24,711 nt of DNA from an uncultured Lachnospiraceae bacterium (lineage in GTDB: Bacteria > Bacillota_A > Clostridia > Lachnospirales > Lachnospiraceae), in assembly GCA_910585655.1 (NCBI GenBank), contig CAJUFW010000031.1:1-24711 (forward strand), read 5' to 3'. Positions within the stretch are counted from its first letter, which is position 1, and the number at the start of each line of letters is the position of its first letter. Below, one piece after another: positions 1 to 6,640 of this stretch. The notes beneath the pieces were generated by a model. The model did not search any database. It was not told the origin of the DNA and saw only the letters and a list, made by a program, of their open reading frames with translations. Both the position numbers and the translations under genes were made by a program.

Positions 1-52
1 GAGCGTCGCATTGGTAGTGCGGAGGTCACGGGTCCGATTCCCGTCAGCAGCT
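1..52 (+). tRNA. tRNA-Thr(GGU), 3' part only
   Basis: The 5' end lies outside the window. A 5-bp anticodon stem (6-10 with 18-22) encloses the 7-base loop 11-17, with T at the position before the anticodon GGT (13-15) and A after it, giving a threonine tRNA that reads ACC/ACT. The T arm is 28-32/40-44 around a 7-base loop. The 3' acceptor strand is 45-51 with discriminator T at 52. CCA is not encoded. The acceptor and D arm cannot be checked because they are cut off. Confidence 0.9.
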
Positions 53-68
53 TTAAACTACCAAAAAT

Positions 69-109
69 AAAGACTTTTTGAGGTATCATGCTTCAAAAGG
101 TCTTTTTTT
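69..109 (+). terminator. Intrinsic terminator of the tRNA transcript
   Basis: A 15-bp stem (69-83 with 91-105, two G-U pairs) with a 7-base loop runs into a T tract at 102-109. It lies 17 bases after the tRNA end and closes that transcript. Confidence 0.9.
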
Positions 110-112
110 ATG

Positions 113-146
113 TGATAGAAACGTTCTCCGGGCAGGATTCTTATTT
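113..146 (+). repeat. Short copy of a dispersed non-coding repeat
   Basis: Bases 126-138 are identical to 11066-11078 (13 of 13), and 113-126 match 11035-11048 at 12 of 14 positions, so this copy looks like the 11-kb element with an internal deletion. Bases 131-146 are also identical (16 of 16) to 12740-12755. All three copies sit in intergenic DNA beside terminators. The function is unknown. Confidence 0.55.
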
Positions 147-204
147 ACGTGTATCTATAAATCGGGAAAGGAAACTTCTTCGGGAATAAGAAGCGGAAAA
201 TAAA

Positions 205-233
205 TTGACAGACGTATCGGAAAAGACTACAAT
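205..233 (+). promoter_or_regulatory. Sigma-A promoter of the sugar cluster
   Basis: TTGACA (205-210), a 17-bp spacer and TACAAT (228-233) make a near-consensus promoter. It leaves a leader of about 75 bases before the transporter start. The rest of 111-314 holds a small repeat and no gene. AATAAAC at 231-237 repeats one half of the palindrome found at the xylB promoter, but the other half is missing here. Confidence 0.85.
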
Positions 234-314
234 AAACATACATAGAACGGACTTGACAAAGAGACGTTAGAAGAATGGACGGGGTGATAACAAGAAAAAA
301 CGAAAAGGAGAGGT

Positions 315-1664
315 ATGATGTCAAAACAAATGGGGAAGGGGCGTTTTTGGCTCCTGATGTGGGGGCTTGGTCTGGCAGGACAGCTTTGCTGGAATATCGA
401 AAACCAGTGGTTTAATACGTTCGTCTATGCCAAGATTGCCAAGGATTCGACGATTGTTACATGGATGGTCATTAGCAGCGCGTTGGTGACGACGTTTTCG
501 ACGTTTCTGTTCGGAACGCTTTCGGACAGACTGGGGACGAGGCGGCGTTTTGTTTCGATTGGCTATATTGCCTGGGGTGCATTTACCATTTTATTCGGAC
601 TGACGGAGTTTTTAAACGGAGGCAATGTAGGGATGGGAGCCAAGGTTTCCGTTTGGACGGCGGTGCTGGTGATTCTGGCAGATGATGTGATGAGCTTTTT
701 TGGGTCGATGGGAAATGATTCCGGTTACAGCGCCTGGAGCAACGATATGACGACCGATGCCAACCGTGGGCAGATTGGGGCGGTATTGGCGATTTTACCG
801 GTTATCGGGACGATTCTTGGAACCATCCTGGGCGGGATGTTAATCGGCGGCAATGACAATTATCAGAGGCTTTTTTGGATCATGGGTCTGTTTGTGATTG
901 CAACCGGTGTTTTTTCGCTGCTTTTTTTGAAAGACGCATCGGATTTAAAACCACATCAGACCGGGAGTCTATGGGGACAGCTTTTAGAAATTTTTCGTTT
1001 GAAAGGGCTGCTTATGCAGAAGGAGCTGTTTCTGGCGAGTCTGACAGCTATGTTTTTCTTTATTCCGTTTAATATTTATTTTGTGCATATGGGAAACTGG
1101 CTGATTTACCGGATTGGTTTTTCGGCAGACAGTATGGGACTGATTCAGGGAATCAGCCTGCTGCTGGCTTCCGCGCTGGTGGTTCCGGCGGTAGGATTTA
1201 TCAACAAAGGGAAAACGCCGCTTGTAGCAGGGGCGGCGATTGTGATCAATTTTATCGGATTGTGTGTGATTTCTGCTTTGATTCGTCCGGAGACGGTCGA
1301 TACTGCGCAGGTGTTTTCTTTGTCTAATCTGCCGCTGTTTGTGGGTGTTTTTTTTGCCGGAGCAGGCTACGTGCTGGTCGTACAGTCTCTGACGATGTGG
1401 GTCAAACAGCTCTATCCAGAGGAAAACCGCGGGCAGTTTGAGGGAGTACGTGTTCTGTTTTTTACCCTGATTCCAATGTTTATCGGTACGCTTTTGGGCA
1501 ATGCGGTTATTAAAAACGGCGCGGGCAGTGTCGTCAATGAATATGGTATCACAGAAAATATTCCTACGGAGTCTATTTATACCTGGGCGGCAGTATTGGT
1601 ATTGTTTGCTTTTATACCATTGGCGCTGGCAGCAAGGTATTACAAAAAAAGAATAGGGAGGTAG
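315..1664 (+). CDS. MFS transporter, probably a sugar permease
   Basis: This is a 449-residue integral membrane protein with about 12 hydrophobic segments spread over its whole length, the normal size of a major facilitator carrier. The basic loop near residues 67-78 (GTLSDRLGTRRR) fits MFS motif A, between segments 2 and 3. A purine-rich ribosome site (305-313) precedes two adjacent ATG codons at 315 and 318, and either could be used. It is the first gene of a cluster with a DUF2804 protein, an FGGY sugar kinase and a ROK repressor, and only 4 bases separate its stop from the next start. The context suggests import of a pentose or a related sugar or polyol by a cation symporter of the GPH/MFS-sugar type. 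The substrate cannot be read from the sequence. The MFS class is solid; the sugar role is inference. Confidence 0.85.
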   Translation: MMSKQMGKGRFWLLMWGLGLAGQLCWNIENQWFNTFVYAKIAKDSTIVTWMVISSALVTTFSTFLFGTLSDRLGTRRRFVSIGYIAWGAFTILFGLTEFLNGGNVGMGAKVSVWTAVLVILADDVMSFFGSMGNDSGYSAWSNDMTTDANRGQIGAVLAILPVIGTILGTILGGMLIGGNDNYQRLFWIMGLFVIATGVFSLLFLKDASDLKPHQTGSLWGQLLEIFRLKGLLMQKELFLASLTAMFFFIPFNIYFVHMGNWLIYRIGFSADSMGLIQGISLLLASALVVPAVGFINKGKTPLVAGAAIVINFIGLCVISALIRPETVDTAQVFSLSNLPLFVGVFFAGAGYVLVVQSLTMWVKQLYPEENRGQFEGVRVLFFTLIPMFIGTLLGNAVIKNGAGSVVNEYGITENIPTESIYTWAAVLVLFAFIPLALAARYYKKRIGR

Positions 1665-1668
1665 CTTT

Positions 1669-2691
1669 ATGGGTAATCAAATGCAACGAGAAATGACAGC
1701 CAGAGTTCCGCTACTGGGGAAAAAGGGGGAGCTGCTACATCCGGGGTATGCCAGACATATGCTCTATGATTATGACAGGACGCTGGTGGCAGGTTTGCCG
1801 TTCCGTTTAAAGGAATGGGATTTTTACCAGTTTCCGCTAGGAGAGTGGGTGCTGCAGATGACGATAGGGCATGTGTCGTATTGTACGCAGCTTTCGGCGC
1901 ATTTATTTTCCTTAGAAAACGGAGAGCATTATGATTTTGAACGAATGTATCCGTTTTTAAAAAAAGATCTGCATTTTTCGGCTAATCCGGAGGAACCGGG
2001 CGTGCTTGAAGCGAGAGGGCAGGGCTTTCGGATGCGCTATGAGACAAAGCGGGATCATAAGCGTCTGCGCTTGCGGGTAAAGGGCGAGGAAGCGGTGGAA
2101 ATTGACCTCTATCTGCCTTGGAACCCAGAAGAAGAAAAGATGGTGATCGCTACGCCGTTTGCCAAAAAGGGACAGTTTTATCTAAACTGCAAAGAGCATT
2201 ACTACGGTGTAAAGGGGACAGTCTGTTTTGGCAGTCGTCTGGTGGAGGCGGACGGAAGACAGACCGGACTGATGGACTGGGGACGCGGAGTCTGGCCGTT
2301 TTCTCAGGAATGGTTCTGGGGGTGCGGCGCAGATTATCAGGCAGGAGGCAGGTTTGGCTTTAACATTGGCTGGGGCTTTGGCGATACCAGCCGTGCCACG
2401 GAAAATATGTTTTTCTGGGAAGGAAAAGCGTATAAGCTGGGAAGCCTGCAGGTAGACAGGAACCCGGATGATTATATGGCGCCATGGCGTTTCTACACGC
2501 AGGACGGGCAGTTCGATTTGACAATGGAGCCGGTACATGACCATTATACGGAGACAAAAGTGCTGTTTGTCGATAACTGCTGCCATCAGGTACACGGAAA
2601 ATTCAGCGGAAAGGCAGTTCTCCCGGACGGAAAGGTGATTGAAGTAACCAATATGCTGGCATTTTGTGAGCATGCAAGAAACAACTGGTAG
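1669..2691 (+). CDS. DUF2804 family protein
   Basis: This 340-residue protein has no signal peptide and no membrane segment, so it is probably cytoplasmic. I recognise it as DUF2804 from the glycine- and tryptophan-rich core at about residues 201-240 (LMDWGRGVWP, then WFWGCG and FNIGWGFGDTS). The sequence is rich in aromatic residues and short beta-like stretches, which would suit a lipocalin-like barrel; that fold is inference. The ribosome site AGGGAGG (1655-1661) lies inside the end of the transporter gene and the two genes are 4 bases apart, so they are almost certainly co-transcribed and coupled. No biochemical role is established for the family as far as I know. Its place between a permease and a sugar kinase hints at handling the same substrate. 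Confidence 0.8.
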   Translation: MGNQMQREMTARVPLLGKKGELLHPGYARHMLYDYDRTLVAGLPFRLKEWDFYQFPLGEWVLQMTIGHVSYCTQLSAHLFSLENGEHYDFERMYPFLKKDLHFSANPEEPGVLEARGQGFRMRYETKRDHKRLRLRVKGEEAVEIDLYLPWNPEEEKMVIATPFAKKGQFYLNCKEHYYGVKGTVCFGSRLVEADGRQTGLMDWGRGVWPFSQEWFWGCGADYQAGGRFGFNIGWGFGDTSRATENMFFWEGKAYKLGSLQVDRNPDDYMAPWRFYTQDGQFDLTMEPVHDHYTETKVLFVDNCCHQVHGKFSGKAVLPDGKVIEVTNMLAFCEHARNNW

Positions 2692-2703
2692 AAAAACTTG
2701 GTC

Positions 2704-2732
2704 TTGCAATTCTCTCCCTTATGTTTTATAAT
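2704..2732 (+). promoter_or_regulatory. Sigma-A promoter of xylB
   Basis: TTGCAA (2704-2709), a 17-bp spacer and a perfect TATAAT (2727-2732) lie between the DUF2804 gene and xylB. This gives the kinase and the repressor their own transcript besides read-through from upstream. The first bases transcribed fall inside the palindrome at 2732-2750. Confidence 0.85.
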
Positions 2733-2750
2733 TGTTTAGTAAATAAACTA
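2732..2750 (+). promoter_or_regulatory. Likely ROK-repressor operator on the xylB promoter
   Basis: TTGTTTAGTAAATAAACTA is an inverted repeat with 7-base arms (TTGTTTA and TAAACTA, one mismatch) around 5 bases. It starts at the end of the -10 box and covers the expected transcription start, where a bound protein would block initiation. The arms resemble the TTAGTTT-type half-sites known for XylR proteins of the ROK family. The repressor encoded at 4267-5424 is the natural candidate to bind it. Confidence 0.6.
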
Positions 2751-2765
2751 TATAGGAGGCCAGGC

Positions 2766-4235
2766 ATGTATTATATTGGGATCGATTTGGGGACATCGGC
2801 GGTCAAGCTGCTGATGATGGATGAAAAAGGACAGATTTGCCGGATTGTTTCAAAGGAATATCCATTGTATTTTCCACATCCGGGCTGGTCGGAACAAAAC
2901 CCGGAGGACTGGTTTTGTCAGACAATGGCAGGGCTTTCGGAATTGACAGAAGGAGTAGAGAAAAGCCAGGTAGCAGGGATTAGCTTTGGCGGGCAGATGC
3001 ACGGGCTGGTAGTATTAGATGAGGAGGATCGGGTGCTGCGTCCGGCGATTTTGTGGAACGACGGGCGTACCGGGAAAGAAACGGATTATCTGAATACCGT
3101 GATTGGAAAGGAAACGCTTTCGGGCTATACGGCAAATATCGCTTTTGCGGGCTTTACGGCGCCGAAACTGTTGTGGATGAAGGAGCAGGAGCCGGAATTA
3201 TTTGGACGTATCCGAAGGATTATGCTGCCGAAGGATTATCTGGCATATCGGTTAAGCGGCGTGCATGCGACGGATGTTTCGGATGCTTCCGGAATGCTGC
3301 TTTTTGATGTGGAGCATCGCGGCTGGTCAAAGGAAATGTTAGCGATCTGCGGTATAGAGGAGCGGCAGTTGGCGACGGTATACGAAAGTTATGAGGTGAT
3401 CGGTACATTAAAGCCGGAGCTGGCGGAAGAACTTGGCTTTTCCCCGGAGGTACGAATCATTGCCGGAGCCGGAGACAATGCGGCGGCAGCGGTCGGCACC
3501 GGGACAGTCGGAGAGGGCGCCTGCAACATTTCCTTGGGAACGAGTGGGACGATTTTTATTTCCAGTGAGGGCTTTCATGTCGATCCGCAAAACGCGCTTC
3601 ATGCCTTTGCCCATGCGGACGGTACGTGGCATCTGATGGGCTGTATGTTAAGCGCCGCCTCCTGTAACAAATGGTGGATGGACGATATTTTAAAGACAAA
3701 GGACTATGCCGGGGAACAGCAGGAGGTTTTTGAACAGAAGGAAGAACGGTTAGGAAGCAACGACGTTTTTTTCCTGCCTTATCTGATGGGAGAGCGTTCG
3801 CCGCATAACGATCCGTCTGCCAGAGGCGCGTTTATCGGGATGCGGATGGATACGACCAGAGAGCAGATGACCCAGGCGGTGATGGAAGGGGTAGCGTTTG
3901 CTCTGCGGGATTCCTACGAAGTGGCAAAGGCGCAGGGGATCCAAATGGAAAAGACACGAATCTGCGGCGGAGGAGCAAAGAGCGAGCTGTGGAGGACAAT
4001 TGTGGCGAATGTGTTGAATCTGACGGTAGAAACTCCGGAGATTGAGGAAGGTCCGGCGATGGGCGGCGCGATGCTGGCGGCGGTCGGCTGCGGCGTATTC
4101 CGGGATGTGGCGGAGGCAGCAGAGCAGATTGTACGGGTGAAGGAGACGCTTGCCCCAGATCCAGAGCTAGCGGCGCGGTATGAAGAAAAATACCAGATAT
4201 TCCGCAGGCTGTATCCGGCGTTAAAGGGGATTTAG
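2766..4235 (+). CDS. xylB: Xylulokinase-like FGGY carbohydrate kinase
   Basis: This 489-residue kinase would phosphorylate xylulose, or a related ketose or polyol, with ATP in the cytoplasm. The N-terminal phosphate-binding strand is IDLGTSAVK (residues 6-14). QMHG (77-80) and WNDGRT (97-102) are typical of xylulokinases. The catalytic aspartate is expected at D237 in GAGDNAAAA, and SLGTSGT (256-262) and the later ICGGGAKS are the C-terminal ATP-site strands. Length is as expected. ATG 2766 is chosen because AGGAGG (2754-2759) is placed correctly in front of it; an in-frame ATG at 2721 lies in the promoter before the -10 box. No xylose isomerase is present nearby, so the true substrate may be a ketose taken up directly or made elsewhere. 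The FGGY class is certain and the exact sugar less so. Confidence 0.85.
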   Translation: MYYIGIDLGTSAVKLLMMDEKGQICRIVSKEYPLYFPHPGWSEQNPEDWFCQTMAGLSELTEGVEKSQVAGISFGGQMHGLVVLDEEDRVLRPAILWNDGRTGKETDYLNTVIGKETLSGYTANIAFAGFTAPKLLWMKEQEPELFGRIRRIMLPKDYLAYRLSGVHATDVSDASGMLLFDVEHRGWSKEMLAICGIEERQLATVYESYEVIGTLKPELAEELGFSPEVRIIAGAGDNAAAAVGTGTVGEGACNISLGTSGTIFISSEGFHVDPQNALHAFAHADGTWHLMGCMLSAASCNKWWMDDILKTKDYAGEQQEVFEQKEERLGSNDVFFLPYLMGERSPHNDPSARGAFIGMRMDTTREQMTQAVMEGVAFALRDSYEVAKAQGIQMEKTRICGGGAKSELWRTIVANVLNLTVETPEIEEGPAMGGAMLAAVGCGVFRDVAEAAEQIVRVKETLAPDPELAARYEEKYQIFRRLYPALKGI

Positions 4236-4266
4236 GGAAGTAAGCAAACAGGAAGGAGGGCGGATA

Positions 4267-5424
4267 ATGGTAACGGGCAGTAAAGAATTGATACGGGATA
4301 TTAACAGTACGCTGGTTCTGGAAACGATTATCCGCCAGGAACCGATTTCACGGGCGAGCATTGCGAAGGAGCTTGGGCTGACGAAAGCGACAGTTTCGGC
4401 GATTGTGCAGACGCTTTTGGATCGGGGACTGGTCTGGGAGATTGGCAGCGACGATACTTCTTATGGACGGAAGCCGATTTTACTGCAATATTGCGAGGAT
4501 GCGGGTTATGCGATTTGCGTCGATGTAGGAGTGGAAACGTTAAGTGCGATCCGCACCAATCTGAGCGGGCGGCGTGCCTGTCTGCTTCAGCACCAGACGC
4601 CGCCGGAGCCGGAGAAATTACTGGAAGAAATCAAACATTTGATTGGGCAACTGATGGATTCCGAGCCGGCTACCCGCTATGGTCTGGTAGGGATTGCTTT
4701 GGGAATCCATGGGGCAGTCAAGGATAATATCGTCACCTTTGCTCCCTATTATCAGATTGCGGATCTGGATTTGGCAGAGCGGTTGGAAAAGGAGTTTGAC
4801 GTTCCGGTTTTGTTGGAAAATGAGGCGAATTTATCGGTGCTGGGAGAAGAGTCATTTGTCTATGATTATCCGGTATTGGCAAATATCAGCGTTCATTCCG
4901 GGATTGGGATGGGGGTGCTAATCCATCATGAGTTATTTACCGGATACAATGGAACTGCCGGGGAAATCGGGCATACGATCGTAGAAGTGGACGGGCGTCC
5001 CTGTCCTTGTGGGAACAAAGGCTGTCTGGAGCAATACGTTTCGGAACGCGCTTTGCTGCGGGAGTTTGCCAGACGGAAGCAGGTAGCATCCGTCGGTATG
5101 GATGAGTTTTTTGAATATTACCGGAGGAAAGACAAAGACGCAGAGGAAATTTTAGATTCCTTTGTCCGTTATATGTCGGTCTGCGTCAATAATGTATTAA
5201 ACAGCTTTAATCCGGACGTGGTGATTATCAACAGCCTGTTTGTGATCAATTCACCAGGGTTAATCAAGCGGATTGAACAATCTTTGACCAGTAAGGTCAA
5301 CCACTATGTGAAAATCGTTCCCTCCGGTCTTCAGGACGCGTCCATTTTACTGGGCGGCATCTGTATTGTTGTAAAAAACTTTTTAGCTGTCAGCCGTCTA
5401 CATTTTGACTTCTGGGGAGTCTAG
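4267..5424 (+). CDS. ROK family transcriptional repressor (XylR/NagC type)
   Basis: The 385-residue protein has an N-terminal winged helix-turn-helix (about residues 13-58, with ISRASIAKELGLTKATVS) and a ROK sugar-sensing domain. The zinc site is H236 with C246, C248 and C253 in PCPCGNKGC. The kinase features are degraded: the phosphate loop reads VDVGVET instead of DIGGTK, and NEAN (185-188) replaces the catalytic NDAN of ROK kinases, as usual in regulators. It should bind the cluster's sugar and release DNA. It lies 31 bases after xylB with ribosome site AAGGAGGG, so it is probably autoregulated through the palindrome at 2732-2750. No terminator is visible at its end, and its last 27 bases overlap the convergent spore gene. 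An XylR name is reasonable but not proven. Confidence 0.85.
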   Translation: MVTGSKELIRDINSTLVLETIIRQEPISRASIAKELGLTKATVSAIVQTLLDRGLVWEIGSDDTSYGRKPILLQYCEDAGYAICVDVGVETLSAIRTNLSGRRACLLQHQTPPEPEKLLEEIKHLIGQLMDSEPATRYGLVGIALGIHGAVKDNIVTFAPYYQIADLDLAERLEKEFDVPVLLENEANLSVLGEESFVYDYPVLANISVHSGIGMGVLIHHELFTGYNGTAGEIGHTIVEVDGRPCPCGNKGCLEQYVSERALLREFARRKQVASVGMDEFFEYYRRKDKDAEEILDSFVRYMSVCVNNVLNSFNPDVVIINSLFVINSPGLIKRIEQSLTSKVNHYVKIVPSGLQDASILLGGICIVVKNFLAVSRLHFDFWGV

Positions 5425-5610
5425 GTTTCGTTGCTTTTGGTTTCTCTGGCGCAGCATTCCTCCGATCCGTCCGGTTTCACGGGCGGAGAGGGAACTCCAG
5501 CCGTCGCTTAAAACCCGATCCAAAAGCCCCAATTCTTCGGCAATTTCATATTTTAGTTTTTCTTCTTCTTTGATTTCTGAAAGAACAATCGGTTTTTTCT
5601 TTTTCGGCAT
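5398..5610 (-). CDS. Small acid-soluble spore protein, alpha/beta type
   Basis: This 70-residue basic protein belongs to the divergent clostridial branch of alpha/beta SASPs, which coat spore DNA and protect it, and are degraded at germination by the GPR protease. The two conserved blocks are visible: KYEIAEELGLLDRV (about 20-33), matching the GPR cleavage region, and LSARETGRIGGMLRQR (about 41-56), matching the second DNA-binding helix with its GG pair. A lysine-rich start precedes them. The ribosome site AGGAAAGG lies about 11 bases before the ATG. A sigma-G-like promoter lies upstream at 5775-5745. The gene converges on, and overlaps by 27 bases, the ROK repressor gene. It shows the host forms endospores. 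Confidence 0.85.
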   Translation of the reverse strand: MPKKKKPIVLSEIKEEEKLKYEIAEELGLLDRVLSDGWSSLSARETGRIGGMLRQRNQKQRNLDSPEVKM

Positions 5611-5655
5611 ATGTTTTGATTCCTTTCCTGATACGATTCCTTTTGATTGTTGTTG

Positions 5656-5709
5656 GGAAGGAATCGGTCAAAAAACCAATGCCGAGGCTTTTTGACCAGA
5701 AGCCCTTCC
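5656..5709 (-). promoter_or_regulatory. Long stem-loop in the spore-gene leader
   Basis: In the leader between the promoter and the spore gene, a 12-bp stem (5666-5677 with 5686-5697, one G-U pair) encloses an 8-base loop. It is capped outside by a second 6-bp stem (5656-5661 with 5704-5709). No T tract follows on either strand, so it is not a normal terminator. It could stabilise the spore mRNA or control its translation; this is inference. Confidence 0.5.
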
Positions 5710-5744
5710 GCCATACAAGAAGCGTTATCATCGCTTTCTATCAT

Positions 5745-5775
5745 CAGTATGGACAGAAGGGCGCAGGTTCATTCA
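5745..5775 (-). promoter_or_regulatory. Sigma-G-type forespore promoter of the spore gene
   Basis: On the minus strand, TGAATG (5775-5770), 18 bases and CATACTG (5751-5745) match the forespore consensus (TGAATA, then CATACTA) closely. It lies about 135 bases before the spore gene start, leaving a long leader. A spore gene downstream is the expected target. Confidence 0.75.
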
Positions 5776-5795
5776 AAATTCAGTAAAAAATTGTA

Positions 5796-5820
5796 AAATA
5801 TCTTATTCTTTATGATATTT
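5796..5820 (-). terminator. Weak AT-only hairpin at the end of the ThuA gene
   Basis: AAATATC and GATATTT form a 7-bp stem around the stop codon, followed on the minus strand by TACAATTTTTT. The stem has a single G-C pair, so termination would be weak and transcripts may continue toward the spore gene. Confidence 0.3.
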
Positions 5821-6597
5821 GCTTTCCGGAGAAACTTTGGCATGCGGGCAGTCCAGCGTCTCTCTTCTTAATACCGGAGCGCACCAATAAACGGCGTTTT
5901 GAATGATACGAAGAACGTATTCATTGTGATAGGAGGCATTGGTTTCATGCCCTGGCTGGAAATAGAACACCCGTCCGTAGCCTCTTGTCCAGGTACAGCC
6001 GGAACGAAATACTTCGCCGCCGCGGAACCAACTGGTAAAGACCAGATCATCCGGCTTTGGAATATCGAAAAATTCTCCGTACATTTCCTCTTCCGGCAGC
6101 TCAAACGAAAGCGGAATACCTTCGGCAATCGGATGAGTAGGGCAGGTACACCATACCCGGCAGAAATCTCCCTCTCTCCATTGCAGGGAACCGGAAGTGC
6201 CGAGAATACGCTGAAGCGGCTTACTTGGATGAGCGGAGTGCAGGGCAATAAAGCCCATTCCCTTCAATACTCTCTGGTGGATTTTTTCAGCCAGTTCGTC
6301 CGGCACCATATGATGGGCAATATGCGCCCACCAGATCAACACGTCGGTGTTGTCTAACACCTCGTCCGGCAGTCCGCAGTCCGGCATATCTAACGTAACC
6401 GTACGGATTTCCAGATCCTCAAACTGTCTTAAATGAGCGGCTAACGTTTCGTTCATTCCGTTTGGATGGACTTTGGCGATTTCCTTTGCGCCTTCGGTCA
6501 GCCAGGCGATGACTTCTGTTTTGTCTTCCGGAACACCCAAAAACTTGTAGTCGCCGGCTTCCTGGATATGTTCGTTCCAGATGGTAACTCGTATCAT
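5803..6597 (-). CDS. ThuA-like domain protein
   Basis: The 264-residue protein is of the ThuA type (trehalose utilisation family; class I glutamine amidotransferase-like fold). Recognisable parts are the start MIRVTIWNEH, the strand-turn DVLIWWAHIAHH (85-96), FIALHSAH (116-123) and a late PGHETN (215-220) where the family often has histidines. There is no signal peptide. ATG 6597 is chosen because AAGGAAGG precedes it by about 8 bases; ten codons upstream are also open but contain that ribosome site. It is the second gene after the cysteine-rich protein at 6641-7282, with 43 bases between them, so they share one transcript. The family's reaction is poorly defined, though it is often found near sugar-degradation genes. 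Substrate unknown. Confidence 0.75.
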   Translation of the reverse strand: MIRVTIWNEHIQEAGDYKFLGVPEDKTEVIAWLTEGAKEIAKVHPNGMNETLAAHLRQFEDLEIRTVTLDMPDCGLPDEVLDNTDVLIWWAHIAHHMVPDELAEKIHQRVLKGMGFIALHSAHPSKPLQRILGTSGSLQWREGDFCRVWCTCPTHPIAEGIPLSFELPEEEMYGEFFDIPKPDDLVFTSWFRGGEVFRSGCTWTRGYGRVFYFQPGHETNASYHNEYVLRIIQNAVYWCAPVLRRETLDCPHAKVSPESKYHKE

Positions 6598-6640
6598 GTA
6601 ACATCCTTCCTTTCTGTATGGCGGCATAATTCTTATTTCC

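Noticed and set aside
115..129. Sequence similar to a CcpA cre box (centre ACG-T, about 11 of 15 positions)
   Set aside because: It lies within the dispersed repeat, misses several conserved positions, and is 75 bases before the -35 box. The related repeat at 11035 lacks the central CG.
253..258. A second TTGACA upstream of the transporter
   Set aside because: No -10-like sequence lies 16-18 bases downstream, while 205-233 is a near-consensus promoter.
2182..2709. 175-codon open frame antisense to the DUF2804 gene
   Set aside because: It is fully contained against a well-supported gene, has no ribosome site and shows no recognisable domain.
2721..2765. In-frame ATG 15 codons before the chosen xylB start
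   Set aside because: It lies before the -10 box and so would not be in the mRNA from that promoter; AGGAGG fits ATG 2766.
5899..6357. 152-codon plus-strand frame across the ThuA-like gene
   Set aside because: It is a shadow of a recognisable protein on the other strand with no ribosome site.
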